Part shown: in pieces, positions 23,547 through 32,296 of the stretch
How the letters are laid out: the number at the start of each line of letters is the position of its first letter
How positions within the stretch are numbered: the stretch's first letter is position 1
Source of the DNA: Marinilabiliaceae bacterium JC017
GTDB taxonomy: Bacteria; Bacteroidota; Bacteroidia; Bacteroidales; Marinilabiliaceae
Reading direction: 5' to 3'
DNA: 51,630 bases
NCBI GenBank assembly: GCA_004296775.1
Contig: RHGE01000044.1
Span: forward strand, 1-51,630
The notes under the pieces: model-generated
Databases searched by the model: none
What the model was told of the DNA's origin: nothing
Seen by the model: only the letters and a program-made list of their open reading frames with translations
Position numbers and translations under genes: made by a program

Positions 23547-24992
23547 TCACTTAAATATATAACGGAAAGCAACACTAAAATTCTCCCGCAACTGCCACTT
23601 ATCCGACTCATTGTCATAATATCTGAGGTTAGCTAAAAGACGTGTCGAAAGCCATACATTTATCCTCATATCTAATATTACCTCCCAATCAAATTGAATT
23701 TGTTTCTCTTCGGAGAAGTACTCATAAAAGGCATCCAACTTTGAATTTAGCTCAAACTCATCACCAATTTTCCATTTAAAATTATTCACTACAGATCCAC
23801 CATTTAAGAAATGTGCTTTTTTATCCTCCGGAATATTGTAAGCGGTTTGATCAAATTTCACCGTATCCAAAACCATGGTTAACCTAGAGGTAAGAGGCGA
23901 TAGCATAAGCGTAAAATTATCACTCCCCTTGTAATCCATACCGACAGCAAAGGTCAAATAGGCCGGTGCCATGAAACCAGAAATGGGCGTTTCCAATAAT
24001 TTATCGTCTTTTTTGTATCCGTAAAACAATTGGGTCTTAAAATTGGTTAACGCACTATAATACCATTTTTTAGACGCATTTAAACCATACTTAGAGTTTA
24101 TCTCCAACATATCATCATTCACACGCCCCGGATCTTCACCCTGGGTAAGTATACCTATCTTATGAATAGCATAACTCTCCCATTCATTCTTACCTTTTTT
24201 ATATTTTGCCTTCACACGAAGGTCACTCATTAGACTTAGTGAACTCTCCCCCCCCTTGGCCCAATTCTCAAGATGCACCTGGGAAAACTGCACATTTTCT
24301 GTACCTTCCCAAGTCCATATCCGCTCAGGTCCGTTCCGCTTTTCTAATTTGTATTTTGTATCAAAATCTTCCCGATTAATTAACAGTCTGGATAACTCCT
24401 TTTCTACTTGTCTTGTAGACAAATAACGTTTGTCCCAAAATGCACGATGAGGTTCTGGTATGCTATCCCATATATATTTCACATCGGATATTCGGTTCAT
24501 TATATCGTCCTGCATTATTCCATACAATGGATCAATATTATCTGGAAACAAGGTTTTAATAGAATCCTCATTCGAAGTACAACTCAACACCTTACGATAT
24601 TCATTTAGTTTTTCTTTTGCCAATTCTCCTGGCCTATAAACAATCGAAGGGTAATCAGGCACCTTAAACATTAAGCTCAAAGAATGGAGCATGTATTTCT
24701 GTGACACCTTCCAATTCGACGGCCGCCTGTAATAGTTAAAATCCTTTTTTACTAATTCATTAAAGCTATTCGCAAGAACCTTCAGATAAAACAAATTGGC
24801 ATTTGTTTGACTCGAAAAGTGAGTTGGTGGATTTAAAAACTTATCCATCCTTTCTACACCACTTTCTTTTTGGATTTCAAAAAAATAGGCCGGCGACCAT
24901 GGAAGTAAATATACCTGTCCAAAAGCAGGACAAAACAAGCACCAACCTATAATAATATGGAATAGTCTATTTTTCCAAATCCACTTGCTCAT
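23547..24992 (-). CDS. DUF3078 family outer-membrane-type protein
   Basis: The 481-residue protein has a signal peptide (about 1-25, AFG or FGQ cleavage region). The C-terminal two thirds match DUF3078: FSQVHLENWAKGGESSLSLM (about 233-252), NDDMLEINSKYGLNASKKWY and a series of alternating strands ending in Phe/Lys, as in small beta-barrels. The N-terminal 200 residues are a less conserved helical region. DUF3078 proteins are found almost only in Bacteroidota and are of unknown function, presumably in the outer membrane. It is monocistronic; its 3' untranslated region appears long (to the terminator at 23233). Confidence 0.85.
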   Translation of the reverse strand: MSKWIWKNRLFHIIIGWCLFCPAFGQVYLLPWSPAYFFEIQKESGVERMDKFLNPPTHFSSQTNANLFYLKVLANSFNELVKKDFNYYRRPSNWKVSQKYMLHSLSLMFKVPDYPSIVYRPGELAKEKLNEYRKVLSCTSNEDSIKTLFPDNIDPLYGIMQDDIMNRISDVKYIWDSIPEPHRAFWDKRYLSTRQVEKELSRLLINREDFDTKYKLEKRNGPERIWTWEGTENVQFSQVHLENWAKGGESSLSLMSDLRVKAKYKKGKNEWESYAIHKIGILTQGEDPGRVNDDMLEINSKYGLNASKKWYYSALTNFKTQLFYGYKKDDKLLETPISGFMAPAYLTFAVGMDYKGSDNFTLMLSPLTSRLTMVLDTVKFDQTAYNIPEDKKAHFLNGGSVVNNFKWKIGDEFELNSKLDAFYEYFSEEKQIQFDWEVILDMRINVWLSTRLLANLRYYDNESDKWQLRENFSVAFRYIFK

Positions 24993-25287
24993 ATTAAATT
25001 CAAATGATTCTATAATAAGTGTAATTCAAAAAAGCTATTAAGAGTTAATAGCTCCGTATAATGGTACAAAAATATAAGGATTCTTCACGATAAAAAAAGA
25101 ATTCAACCGTATCCTCAAGTTGAGCCTAAATATCCAATATCCTTACACTCATAAAACAAGGCTCCCTGCCTTATTTATAAATAAAAACCAATTACACACA
25201 ACTACCTCCTATTTAAACAATTTCACCCCCTCAAAACATCGGTTTGAAAGCGTTTTCAAATTGTTTTTGCAGTGGCTATTTTTTTTT
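24993..25287. other. Intergenic region between divergent DUF3078 and tryptophanase genes
   Basis: No gene seen. On the minus strand TATTTTTG (near 25068-25076) has the form of a Bacteroidetes -7 element for the DUF3078 gene, but no matching -33 TTTG was found at proper spacing. The palindrome AGCTATTAAGAGTTAATAGCT (25033-25053) lies between that element and the DUF3078 start and could be an operator or hairpin. Confidence 0.4.
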
Positions 25288-25295
25288 TAGATTTG
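25266..25295 (+). promoter_or_regulatory. Bacteroidetes-type promoter of the tryptophanase gene
   Basis: -33 TTTG (25266-25269) and -7 TAGATTTG (25288-25295, consensus TAnnTTTG) are separated by 18 bases, near the usual 19-21. A start around 25302 would give a leader of about 214 bases before the tryptophanase ATG. Confidence 0.6.
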
Positions 25296-25322
25296 CACAA
25301 AACCCCTTGAAAGCATTGTATT

Positions 25323-25403
25323 ATGGATTTAAATCTACTTACAGCCCTTTCTGCCCGGGTACATCTCAATGTAAAAAACCGGGATAAATATTTATTCTTC
25401 TAA
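25323..25403 (+). CDS. Candidate leader peptide (26 aa) before tryptophanase
   Basis: The ATG at 25323, about 20 bases after the predicted transcription start, opens a 26-residue frame (MDLNLLTALSARVHLNVKNR then DKYLFF) ending 112 bases before the tryptophanase start. Its codons overlap a hairpin CCCGG/CCGGG (about 25353-25384). E. coli tryptophanase has a Trp-sensing leader peptide (TnaC); this one contains no Trp, so that mechanism does not carry over directly. It may be chance. Confidence 0.35.
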   Translation: MDLNLLTALSARVHLNVKNRDKYLFF

Positions 25404-25455
25404 CGGATAATTACAATTATCCACTTTCTCACACCTATTCATTTATTTTTTTGAA

Positions 25456-25472
25456 CATGACCAATGGTCATG
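25456..25472. promoter_or_regulatory. Palindrome CATGACC-AAT-GGTCATG, candidate operator
   Basis: A perfect 7-bp inverted repeat with a 3-base centre lies 43 bases before the tryptophanase start and inside its predicted leader. It could be a dimeric regulator site or an RNA hairpin next to the translation start. Confidence 0.45.
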
Positions 25473-25515
25473 ATTTATTACTTTCAATTTCATTTTTTTA
25501 ATTAATTGAATTGTC

Positions 25516-26916
25516 ATGGAATTACCATTTGCTGAATCCTACAAAATAAAAATGGTTGAACCCATTCGAAAAAGTACTCGAGAAGAAAGAGAAGAATGGA
25601 TCAAAACCGCCAAATACAATTTATTTAACTTAAGGAGCGACCAGGTTTTCATTGATCTGCTTACAGATAGTGGCACCGGCGCGATGAGTGACCGCCAATG
25701 GGCAGCTATGATGCTGGGCGACGAAAGCTATGCCGGCGCATCATCTTATTACAACCTTAAAAGTGCTATAAAGAATATCCTTGGATTTGATTATTTCCTC
25801 CCTACCCACCAGGGACGTGCAGCGGAAAATGTACTTTTCTCTGCCTTGGTAAAAGAAGGCGATGTGGTTCCCGGAAACTCACATTTTGATACCACTAAAG
25901 GTCACATTGAATTCAGAAAAGCAAAGGCTATTGACTGCACTATTGATGAAGCATTTAATACAACTATCCAACACCCATTTAAAGGAAATATTGATTTAAC
26001 TAAACTAGAAACTGTTCTTTCACAACATCCAAAAGAACAGATCCCTATGATCATTGTAACCGTTACCTGCAATAGTTCAGGAGGACAACCGGTATCAATG
26101 CAAAACTTAAAAGATGTATATGCATTAGCAAAACAATATGGTATCAGGGTAATATTTGACTCTGCTCGTTTTGCTGAAAATGCTTATTTCATTAAGCTTC
26201 GCGAAGAAGGTTATCAGGATAAGTCCATTAAAGAGATCGTGAAGGAGATGTATCAATATGCTGATGGCATGACCATGAGCAGTAAAAAAGATGCCATCGT
26301 CAACATGGGAGGATTCATTGGCTTCAAGGAAGAGGAGTTATTCAAAAAGGCCTGCCAGTTCAACATCATCTATGAAGGCTATATCACCTACGGCGGCATG
26401 TCGGGCCGTGATATGAATGCCCTGGCCCAGGGACTGGATGAAGGAACAGAATTTGAATACCTGGAAACACGCATCAGGCAAGTTGCTTATCTGGGAGAAC
26501 GTCTGAAAAAGTTGGGAGTTCCAGTCCAGGAGCCTTTTGGCGGACATGCCATATTCATCGATGCCAAACGTTTCTTACCACATCTTCCAAAAGAGGAGTT
26601 CGTAGCTCAAACACTGGCAATCGAACTTTATAAAGAAGCAGGCATCCGCGGTGTTGAAATAGGTACCCTGCTTGCTGACAGGGATCCGGAAACCAGGGAA
26701 AACCGCTATCCTGCCTTAGAATTAGTTCGGTTAGCTATTCCAAGAAGAGTATACACCAATAACCATATGGATGTGATTGCTGTAGCTTGCAAAAATGTTT
26801 ATGACCGCCGGGAACAGATTACACGTGGTTATCAAATAACAAATGAATCAGCGATAATGCGTCATTTCACGGTAGAATTAACATCTGCTGAGGAAAAGGC
26901 TCACGTCATGATATAA
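25516..26916 (+). CDS. tnaA: Tryptophanase (tryptophan indole-lyase)
   Basis: The 466-residue PLP enzyme splits L-tryptophan into indole, pyruvate and ammonia in the cytoplasm. It shows the beta-eliminating lyase pattern: IDLLTDSGTGAMSD (about 46-59), PTHQGRAAEN (about 95-104), DSARFAENAYFIK (about 215-227) and the PLP lysine in MSSKKDA (Lys near 257-258). Tyrosine phenol-lyase is very similar; FDTTKGH and GVEIGTLLADRDP match tryptophanase better than the MERG/FTTTRYH forms of tyrosine phenol-lyase. Length is normal (about 460-470). A promoter, leader peptide candidate and palindrome lie upstream, and a strong terminator follows, so it is transcribed alone and probably regulated. Indole made here may link to the MATE exporter encoded next, but that is inference. 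Confidence 0.9.
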   Translation: MELPFAESYKIKMVEPIRKSTREEREEWIKTAKYNLFNLRSDQVFIDLLTDSGTGAMSDRQWAAMMLGDESYAGASSYYNLKSAIKNILGFDYFLPTHQGRAAENVLFSALVKEGDVVPGNSHFDTTKGHIEFRKAKAIDCTIDEAFNTTIQHPFKGNIDLTKLETVLSQHPKEQIPMIIVTVTCNSSGGQPVSMQNLKDVYALAKQYGIRVIFDSARFAENAYFIKLREEGYQDKSIKEIVKEMYQYADGMTMSSKKDAIVNMGGFIGFKEEELFKKACQFNIIYEGYITYGGMSGRDMNALAQGLDEGTEFEYLETRIRQVAYLGERLKKLGVPVQEPFGGHAIFIDAKRFLPHLPKEEFVAQTLAIELYKEAGIRGVEIGTLLADRDPETRENRYPALELVRLAIPRRVYTNNHMDVIAVACKNVYDRREQITRGYQITNESAIMRHFTVELTSAEEKAHVMI

Positions 26917-26951
26917 AAATTCCTTTTAATTTCCGTTTAACAATTCCTTGC

Positions 26952-26990
26952 AAAAGGCTGTTCTTCTTAGGAGGAACAGCCTTTTCTTTA
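26952..26990 (+). terminator. Terminator of tryptophanase
   Basis: AAAAGGCTGTTC (26952-26963) pairs perfectly with GAACAGCCTTTT (26974-26985) around a 10-base loop and is followed by a T-rich tract. Confidence 0.85.
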
Positions 26991-27121
26991 TTCTACTTTG
27001 TGATTCCTCCAAATTTATGTTGCTTTGTATGCCTGAACAAAAAAAGTCGTTCGCTTCCATCCAACTCAACACATCGAATTGGAGCAAACACTGGTTACCA
27101 ACAAAAAACAAACTATAATTC

Positions 27122-28462
27122 ATGAAAGATTTAACTATAGGAAAAGAAGCAAAATTGATTTTTAATTTCGCGCTTCCTATGGTTATTGGGAACATTCTTC
27201 AACAGGCCTACCATGTTGTTGACAGTATTATAGTAGGAAACTTTTTGGGAAAAGAAGCGTTGGCTGCTCAGGGAGCCTCCTTCCCTATCTTCTATACACT
27301 CATTGCTTTTGTTATTGGCATTGGAAGTGGTGCCACCATTGTCATATCTCAATATTTTGGTGCTAAAGATTACACACGGGTCAAAAAAACAATTGACACC
27401 ATTTTCATTTTTCTTTTTTTTGCCTCCATTGTGGTTTCAATTATTGGCATCTCGTTCAGCCATGAAATATTCACTCTATTAAGGGTCGAAGAGAAGATCA
27501 TCCCGATCGCCACGACTTATTTTAATATTTACATGCTGGGAATGGTGGCATTTTTCGGTTTCAATGGCACTTCTTCTGTATTACGAGGATTAGGAGACTC
27601 CATGACACCGCTCTATTTTTTAATGATCGCAGCAGTGGTAAATATCATTCTTGACATCCTTTTTATAGTCGTATTTAAATGGGGCATTGCAGGAGTAGCG
27701 ATAGCCACCATTATCGCTCAAGGGGGTGCCTTTTTATCAGCAGCGATCTATTTAACCCTACGACATCAGATCATCTCGTTTCGAATTTTTTCACTCAGAT
27801 TTGATAAAGCACTATTTCTGCAAAGCTTAAAAATAGGCCTTCCTACAGGCTTTCAACAAACCTTTGTAGCACTTGGCTTGATGGCCCTGATACGTATTGT
27901 AAACAATTTCGACACCAATGTACTTGCTGCTTTTACGGTGGCCAGCCGTATTGACTCTTTGGCAGCTATGCCAGCACTCAACCTGGCAAGTGCTTTGTCA
28001 GCTTTTGTTGGTCAAAACCTGGGAGCCAATAAAATTGAACGGATAAAAAAAGGATTTAAAGCCACTCTCGTCATGTCCTGGGTCATGAGTTTTGTTGTCA
28101 TGCTTGGCGTGATTCTGTTCGGCAAATACATCATGGCTGTCTTCAATCAGGATCCTGATGTTGTCAGGCATGGAACAAATTACCTGGTTATTGTGAGTTC
28201 ATTTTATCTTATATTTTCCTCCATGTTTGTTATCCATGGCGCTTTACGCGGAGCCGGCGATACGCTCATTCCCATGTTTATCACATTATTCTCTCTGTGG
28301 ATCATTCGTATTCCTTTTGCCGTATTTCTCTCAAAACATTTTGGAGTAAACGGTATTTGGTGGGCCATTCCCATTGGTTGGAGTATGGGTTTAGCCGGAT
28401 CATATTTATATTACCACTCAGGAAAATGGAAGGACAAAGGTATCATTAAAAGAACACATTGA
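27122..28462 (+). CDS. MATE family efflux transporter
   Basis: The 446-residue inner-membrane protein has twelve predicted helices in two similar halves. The first helix region reads FALPMVIGNILQQAYHVVDS (about 15-34), the usual MATE start, and GLPTGFQQTF (about 239-248) is its counterpart in the second half. MATE proteins export cationic drugs or metabolites using Na+ or H+. The next gene starts 1 base after the stop, forming a two-gene operon. Substrate is unknown. Confidence 0.92.
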   Translation: MKDLTIGKEAKLIFNFALPMVIGNILQQAYHVVDSIIVGNFLGKEALAAQGASFPIFYTLIAFVIGIGSGATIVISQYFGAKDYTRVKKTIDTIFIFLFFASIVVSIIGISFSHEIFTLLRVEEKIIPIATTYFNIYMLGMVAFFGFNGTSSVLRGLGDSMTPLYFLMIAAVVNIILDILFIVVFKWGIAGVAIATIIAQGGAFLSAAIYLTLRHQIISFRIFSLRFDKALFLQSLKIGLPTGFQQTFVALGLMALIRIVNNFDTNVLAAFTVASRIDSLAAMPALNLASALSAFVGQNLGANKIERIKKGFKATLVMSWVMSFVVMLGVILFGKYIMAVFNQDPDVVRHGTNYLVIVSSFYLIFSSMFVIHGALRGAGDTLIPMFITLFSLWIIRIPFAVFLSKHFGVNGIWWAIPIGWSMGLAGSYLYYHSGKWKDKGIIKRTH

Positions 28463-28463
28463 T

Positions 28464-29345
28464 ATGCACCTATTACTAATCATCATCTGCCTGTTCTCGG
28501 CATGTCAGCAAAACACAACATGTCAACAATCAAATAATGTTCATCTGCTTACTACCCTGGACAAATCACTGGAGGAGACTTCAGGGCTAATATGGTTTGA
28601 TAACAGCTTTTGGACAATTAATGACAGCGGAGGTGAAGCTGCCATCTACCGTCTCGATGCCCAAAAGGGTACTGCCATGCAAACGGTTCAAATAAGTAAT
28701 GGTAAAAATGTGGATTGGGAAGACATGACACAAGATGACAAACACATATACATTGGAGATACCGGAAATAACAGAGGATCACGCCGCTCATTTACCATTT
28801 ACAAAATCCAAAAATCAGATTTATCATTAACAAAACCAAAGCAGTGGGTAACAGCGCAAAAAATTCATTTCAACTATAAGGATCAACCCCGTGAATTAAC
28901 TCCCTATGCCCATAATTTTGATTGCGAAGCATTAGTTAGTATTAAAGGACAGCTATATATTTTTTCAAAAAACTGGCAATCACATACGACTACTTACTAC
29001 CTGATAAATGAAAAGACAGGGCAAGCCATCAGGCAAGGCAGCTTAAACACCGATGGATTAATAACAGGTGCCGACTATCACGTCACAGACGATCAATTGG
29101 TTTTATCAGGATACTCATTCAACGAGGATCAGCTATTTGATCCGTTTATTGGAATAGTAACGTCATTTACACAGAATGTGAGCCATCAATTTAAAAAGAT
29201 TTCATTACCTACACTTCTTCATCACCAGGTTGAAGGCGTATGCTTTACGCCACAAGGTATTTTCTTTACGAATGAAAATTCAAAACTTCAAACTCAAGCT
29301 AATTCAAAAAAAATTCCACCTTCCTTACATCAGCTAATTAAATAA
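28464..29345 (+). CDS. Lipoprotein with predicted beta-propeller-like fold
   Basis: The 293-residue protein starts MHLLLIIICLFSAC, a short lipoprotein signal with lipidated Cys14. The mature part contains ETSGLIWFDNSFWTINDSGG (about 38-57), DWEDMTQDDKHIYIGDTGNN (about 88-107) and DCEALVSIKGQLYIFSKNW (about 153-171), a pattern of acidic turns and aromatic strands as in six-bladed propeller (SMP-30/NHL-like) proteins. I know this type only as 'hypothetical' in Bacteroidota. It is directly behind the MATE gene and ends in a hairpin shared with the convergent MerR gene. Confidence 0.7.
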   Translation: MHLLLIIICLFSACQQNTTCQQSNNVHLLTTLDKSLEETSGLIWFDNSFWTINDSGGEAAIYRLDAQKGTAMQTVQISNGKNVDWEDMTQDDKHIYIGDTGNNRGSRRSFTIYKIQKSDLSLTKPKQWVTAQKIHFNYKDQPRELTPYAHNFDCEALVSIKGQLYIFSKNWQSHTTTYYLINEKTGQAIRQGSLNTDGLITGADYHVTDDQLVLSGYSFNEDQLFDPFIGIVTSFTQNVSHQFKKISLPTLLHHQVEGVCFTPQGIFFTNENSKLQTQANSKKIPPSLHQLIK

Positions 29346-29359
29346 CTCCTTCGAGTTAT
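29342..29359. terminator. Hairpin overlapping two convergent stop codons
   Basis: ATAACTC (29342-29348) and GAGTTAT (29353-29359) form a perfect 7-bp stem with loop CTTC. The stop codons of the lipoprotein (29343-29345, plus) and of the MerR-type regulator (29356-29358, minus) both lie in the stem. No long T run follows, so terminator strength is uncertain. Confidence 0.45.
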
Positions 29360-30240
29360 AGTTCTCTTATCAATGTTTTAAACTCATGGGCTGTTGCAAC
29401 TACATGAAATAACGGAGGTAAGAGAACCGGATTATCCTGTACCTGTAGTCCATTGATAAAAACAGGTATCCCCGGAAATTCCTGAGATAATCTTATTAAC
29501 AACTGATCCAGCTCTTCCTTTTCTCGACCAGCCACTACTGATAAGAAAAATGCTTGGGTCGGCCGTATCTGGTGAATCACCTTTAAGTCATAGAGTGGCA
29601 CAGAAGCTCCCAAATAGATAACATCCATACTTTCCTTCCTTGCCAATAAACTATAAAAGAGCAAACCTATTTCATGCCATTCATTTTCGGGCAAAAAGAA
29701 CACGATGCGCTTGTCTCTTTGAGCAAGAATATTTTGCATTTCATTATCAATCGCCACAATCAGCTTTTGCCGTATAAGATTGGAAATAAAATGTTCCTGT
29801 GAAGGCGTGATGGTTCCGGCCTGCCATAATATGCCAATTCGGTTTAAAAATGGAAACAAAATACTTTCCACCACTGTTTCGAACCCCTGCTTTATAATCG
29901 CATGAGTTAACACAGCCGTAAATTTTATTTCATCCAACTCAAGCATGGAAACCAACAAACTCTCAATTTGCACATTGGTATTTTTGGGATCGAGACATAA
30001 ATCGATAACACGGTCACGCAACTGATCATCATCCAAATAGGCAATTTTAGAAATCTTAAAACCATTCTGGTTGAGAATGGAGATATTCAGAATCCGCTTT
30101 AAATCATCATCAGAGTAATACCTGATATTTGTCGGTGTACGACGTGGCTTTACCAAATTATACCGCCGCTCCCAAATACGAATAGTATGCGCCTTTATTC
30201 CCGACAACTTCTCCAAATCTTTTATTGAATATATAGCCAT
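29356..30240 (-). CDS. MerR-family regulator with B12-binding domain (CarH/LitR-like)
   Basis: The 294-residue protein has an N-terminal MerR winged helix (about 1-70: YSIKDLEKLSGIKAHTIRIW, then ERRYNL). A helical cap contains W-x9-EH (WQAGTITPSQEH, about 156-167), the signature of adenosylcobalamin-dependent light sensors. The Rossmann-like domain has ExHxxG in NEWHEIG (about 201-207), the lower-ligand His motif. CarH/LitR proteins repress DNA in the dark with adenosylcobalamin bound and release it in light. The motifs suggest the same here; targets are unknown. The photolyase gene 16 kb away is a speculative target. Confidence 0.85.
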   Translation of the reverse strand: MAIYSIKDLEKLSGIKAHTIRIWERRYNLVKPRRTPTNIRYYSDDDLKRILNISILNQNGFKISKIAYLDDDQLRDRVIDLCLDPKNTNVQIESLLVSMLELDEIKFTAVLTHAIIKQGFETVVESILFPFLNRIGILWQAGTITPSQEHFISNLIRQKLIVAIDNEMQNILAQRDKRIVFFLPENEWHEIGLLFYSLLARKESMDVIYLGASVPLYDLKVIHQIRPTQAFFLSVVAGREKEELDQLLIRLSQEFPGIPVFINGLQVQDNPVLLPPLFHVVATAHEFKTLIREL

Positions 30241-30554
30241 ACGATAATTTAAAGATTTATAAAAAATACAGGTTTAACTACTTCTGTCACAATAACGGAC
30301 AAACACTATGGAATGTTCAGAAATAAGCACTTTTCAGGCAATTAAAATTCAAACAGAACCATTCCCCTGCTGGTATTTTCCTCACCTGGTTCAATGCATC
30401 TGTACATCATGATTACGCAAAGACCTTCGACTCAAAACTCTTCTGAAAAGCAACATGGGTTGCTCAATGGTTTTCAAAGAAAATACATAACACTTGCTCC
30501 CTCCAATCAAACCAATAACCGATAAAATAATCCTTGGTGTATAGATTGAATGTT

Positions 30555-30588
30555 TTTGCTTTTCGTAAACCGGAAAACATTAACTTTG
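30555..30588 (+). promoter_or_regulatory. Bacteroidetes-type promoter of the yicC operon
   Basis: -33 TTTG (30555-30558) and -7 TAACTTTG (30581-30588) are 22 bases apart and end 32 bases before the yicC start. This matches the TTTG/TAnnTTTG consensus of the phylum. The remainder of 30241-30554 shows no gene. Confidence 0.65.
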
Positions 30589-30620
30589 CGCCAATTACTA
30601 ATACTTAGAAAAGTAGATTC

Positions 30621-31496
30621 ATGATATACTCAATGACCGGCTACGGGAAGTCTGTATGTGAACTTCCTCAAAAAAAAATCAGCATCGAAATAAAATCACT
30701 TAACAGCAAACAGTTAGACTTAAACACACGGATCCCGAATTTATACCGGGAGAAAGATATTGAAATCAGAAACCTTGTCGGCACAAAAGTATCACGTGGA
30801 AAAGTCGATGTTAGCTTTTATATTGAAGCTGCCTCATCAGACAAAATTACAAACATCAACACCCCGGTAGTTGAGCAATATTACGATCAAATAAAACCAC
30901 TTGCCAGCAAACTAAACCTGGAAGAGAAAACGGATTTCCTTCGTATCATTATGCCATTACCTGATACGGTAAAAATTGAACAGGCAGAGTTGGATGAGAC
31001 AGAATGGGTAGCCATAAAAGCCGGTATTGAAAATGCCACTGAAGAATTAATTCAGTTTCGCAAGCAGGAAGGGGCCATTCTTGAAAAGGATATCAAACAA
31101 CGCATCAACACCATTGCTCAACTGCAAACAGCCATAGAACCTTTCGAGAGTGAACGAATCGAAAAAATAAGAACCCGTATCCGGGAAAACCTCAATGAGC
31201 TGCCTGAAAAGAACAAAATTGATGAAAACCGCTTTGAACAGGAAATCATCTTTTACCTGGAAAAACTGGACATTACTGAAGAAAAAGTTAGACTCACCAA
31301 CCACCTGAAGTATTTCCTTGAAACATTAGATACAGATAAACCGGTAGGAAAAAAACTTGGTTTCATTAGCCAGGAAATTGGCCGTGAAATTAACACCCTT
31401 GGTTCCAAGGCAAACGATGCCAACATTCAACGCATGGTAATTCAGATGAAGGATGAACTGGAAAAGATAAAAGAACAAATACTAAACATCCTATAA
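30621..31496 (+). CDS. yicC: YicC/YloC family endoribonuclease
   Basis: The 291-residue protein starts MIYSMTGYGKSVC, the invariant opening of the family, has the SLNSKQLDLN motif (about 29-38), and ends with the second domain LGFISQEIGREINTLGSKAN (about 249-268). Family members are endoribonucleases linked to RNA turnover and stationary-phase fitness. It heads the operon yicC-gmk-nadD, a common order in Bacteroidota, with its own TTTG/TAnnTTTG promoter. Length is normal. Confidence 0.93.
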   Translation: MIYSMTGYGKSVCELPQKKISIEIKSLNSKQLDLNTRIPNLYREKDIEIRNLVGTKVSRGKVDVSFYIEAASSDKITNINTPVVEQYYDQIKPLASKLNLEEKTDFLRIIMPLPDTVKIEQAELDETEWVAIKAGIENATEELIQFRKQEGAILEKDIKQRINTIAQLQTAIEPFESERIEKIRTRIRENLNELPEKNKIDENRFEQEIIFYLEKLDITEEKVRLTNHLKYFLETLDTDKPVGKKLGFISQEIGREINTLGSKANDANIQRMVIQMKDELEKIKEQILNIL

Positions 31497-31687
31497 AACA
31501 ACAGATCATTAGATTTTAGATCATAATCCTGAAACAGATTTACATCTGTTTCATTTGTTACACCTTAGTTTTTTTGACCACTAATTGGGTTCAAAAAATC
31601 CATTGGGCAAACAAAAAAGTTTAATGACTTATAATCGTTACAATCTGACCACTTGTACAATATATAAAAAGACATTTTCAGGAAGAG

Positions 31688-32296
31688 ATGAAAGATTTTT
31701 GCTACCACACTAATCGCAATAAACACAACAAAAAAGGGAAACTGATCATTTTTTCAGCACCATCGGGCTCAGGAAAATCAACCATTGTAAATGCCCTATT
31801 AAAAAAAGGGTTTGATCTGGAATTCTCCATTTCGGCCACCAGCAGATTACCAAGAGGGGCTGAGCAAGATGGCGTGGAATATTATTTCCTTACCCCGGAT
31901 GCTTTTCGTCAGAAAATAGAGCATGAAGAATTCCTGGAATGGGAAGAAGTATATACCGATACTTATTATGGTACCCTGAAAAGTGAAGTAGAACGCATTA
32001 CCTCTAAAGGGAAAAATATTGTATTTGATGTGGATGTTGTGGGAGGCGTCAACATCAAAAAAATGTATGGCGACAGAGCTTTGTCTCTCTTTATTCAACC
32101 CCCTTCCATTGAAGAGTTACGAAACCGTTTGGTTGGCCGCTCTACCGATTCAGAAGAAAAAATTGCTCAACGAATAGGCAAAGCGGAAGAGGAACTTTCC
32201 TATGCGCCTAAATTTGACAAGACCATTGTTAATGATGATCTGGAAACAGCCATTAACGAAACTGAAAATGTATTGTCGGAATTCCTGAAAAAATGA
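31688..32296 (+). CDS. gmk: Guanylate kinase
   Basis: The 202-residue enzyme phosphorylates GMP to GDP with ATP. The P-loop SAPSGSGKST is at about 24-33; the GMP-binding region contains SATSRLPRGAEQDGVEYYFL (about 49-68), and the NVLSEFL helix closes the protein. The only ATG that fits (31688) adds about fifteen residues (MKDFCYHTNRNKHNKKGK) before the usual start of the domain. The stop overlaps the nadD start by four bases (ATGA at 32293). The 191-base gap after yicC holds no clear terminator. Confidence 0.95.
   Translation: MKDFCYHTNRNKHNKKGKLIIFSAPSGSGKSTIVNALLKKGFDLEFSISATSRLPRGAEQDGVEYYFLTPDAFRQKIEHEEFLEWEEVYTDTYYGTLKSEVERITSKGKNIVFDVDVVGGVNIKKMYGDRALSLFIQPPSIEELRNRLVGRSTDSEEKIAQRIGKAEEELSYAPKFDKTIVNDDLETAINETENVLSEFLKK

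Noticed and set aside
25516-26916. Tyrosine phenol-lyase as the identity of the PLP lyase
   Set aside because: Residue blocks FDTTKGH and GVEIGTLLADRDP follow tryptophanase rather than tyrosine phenol-lyase.
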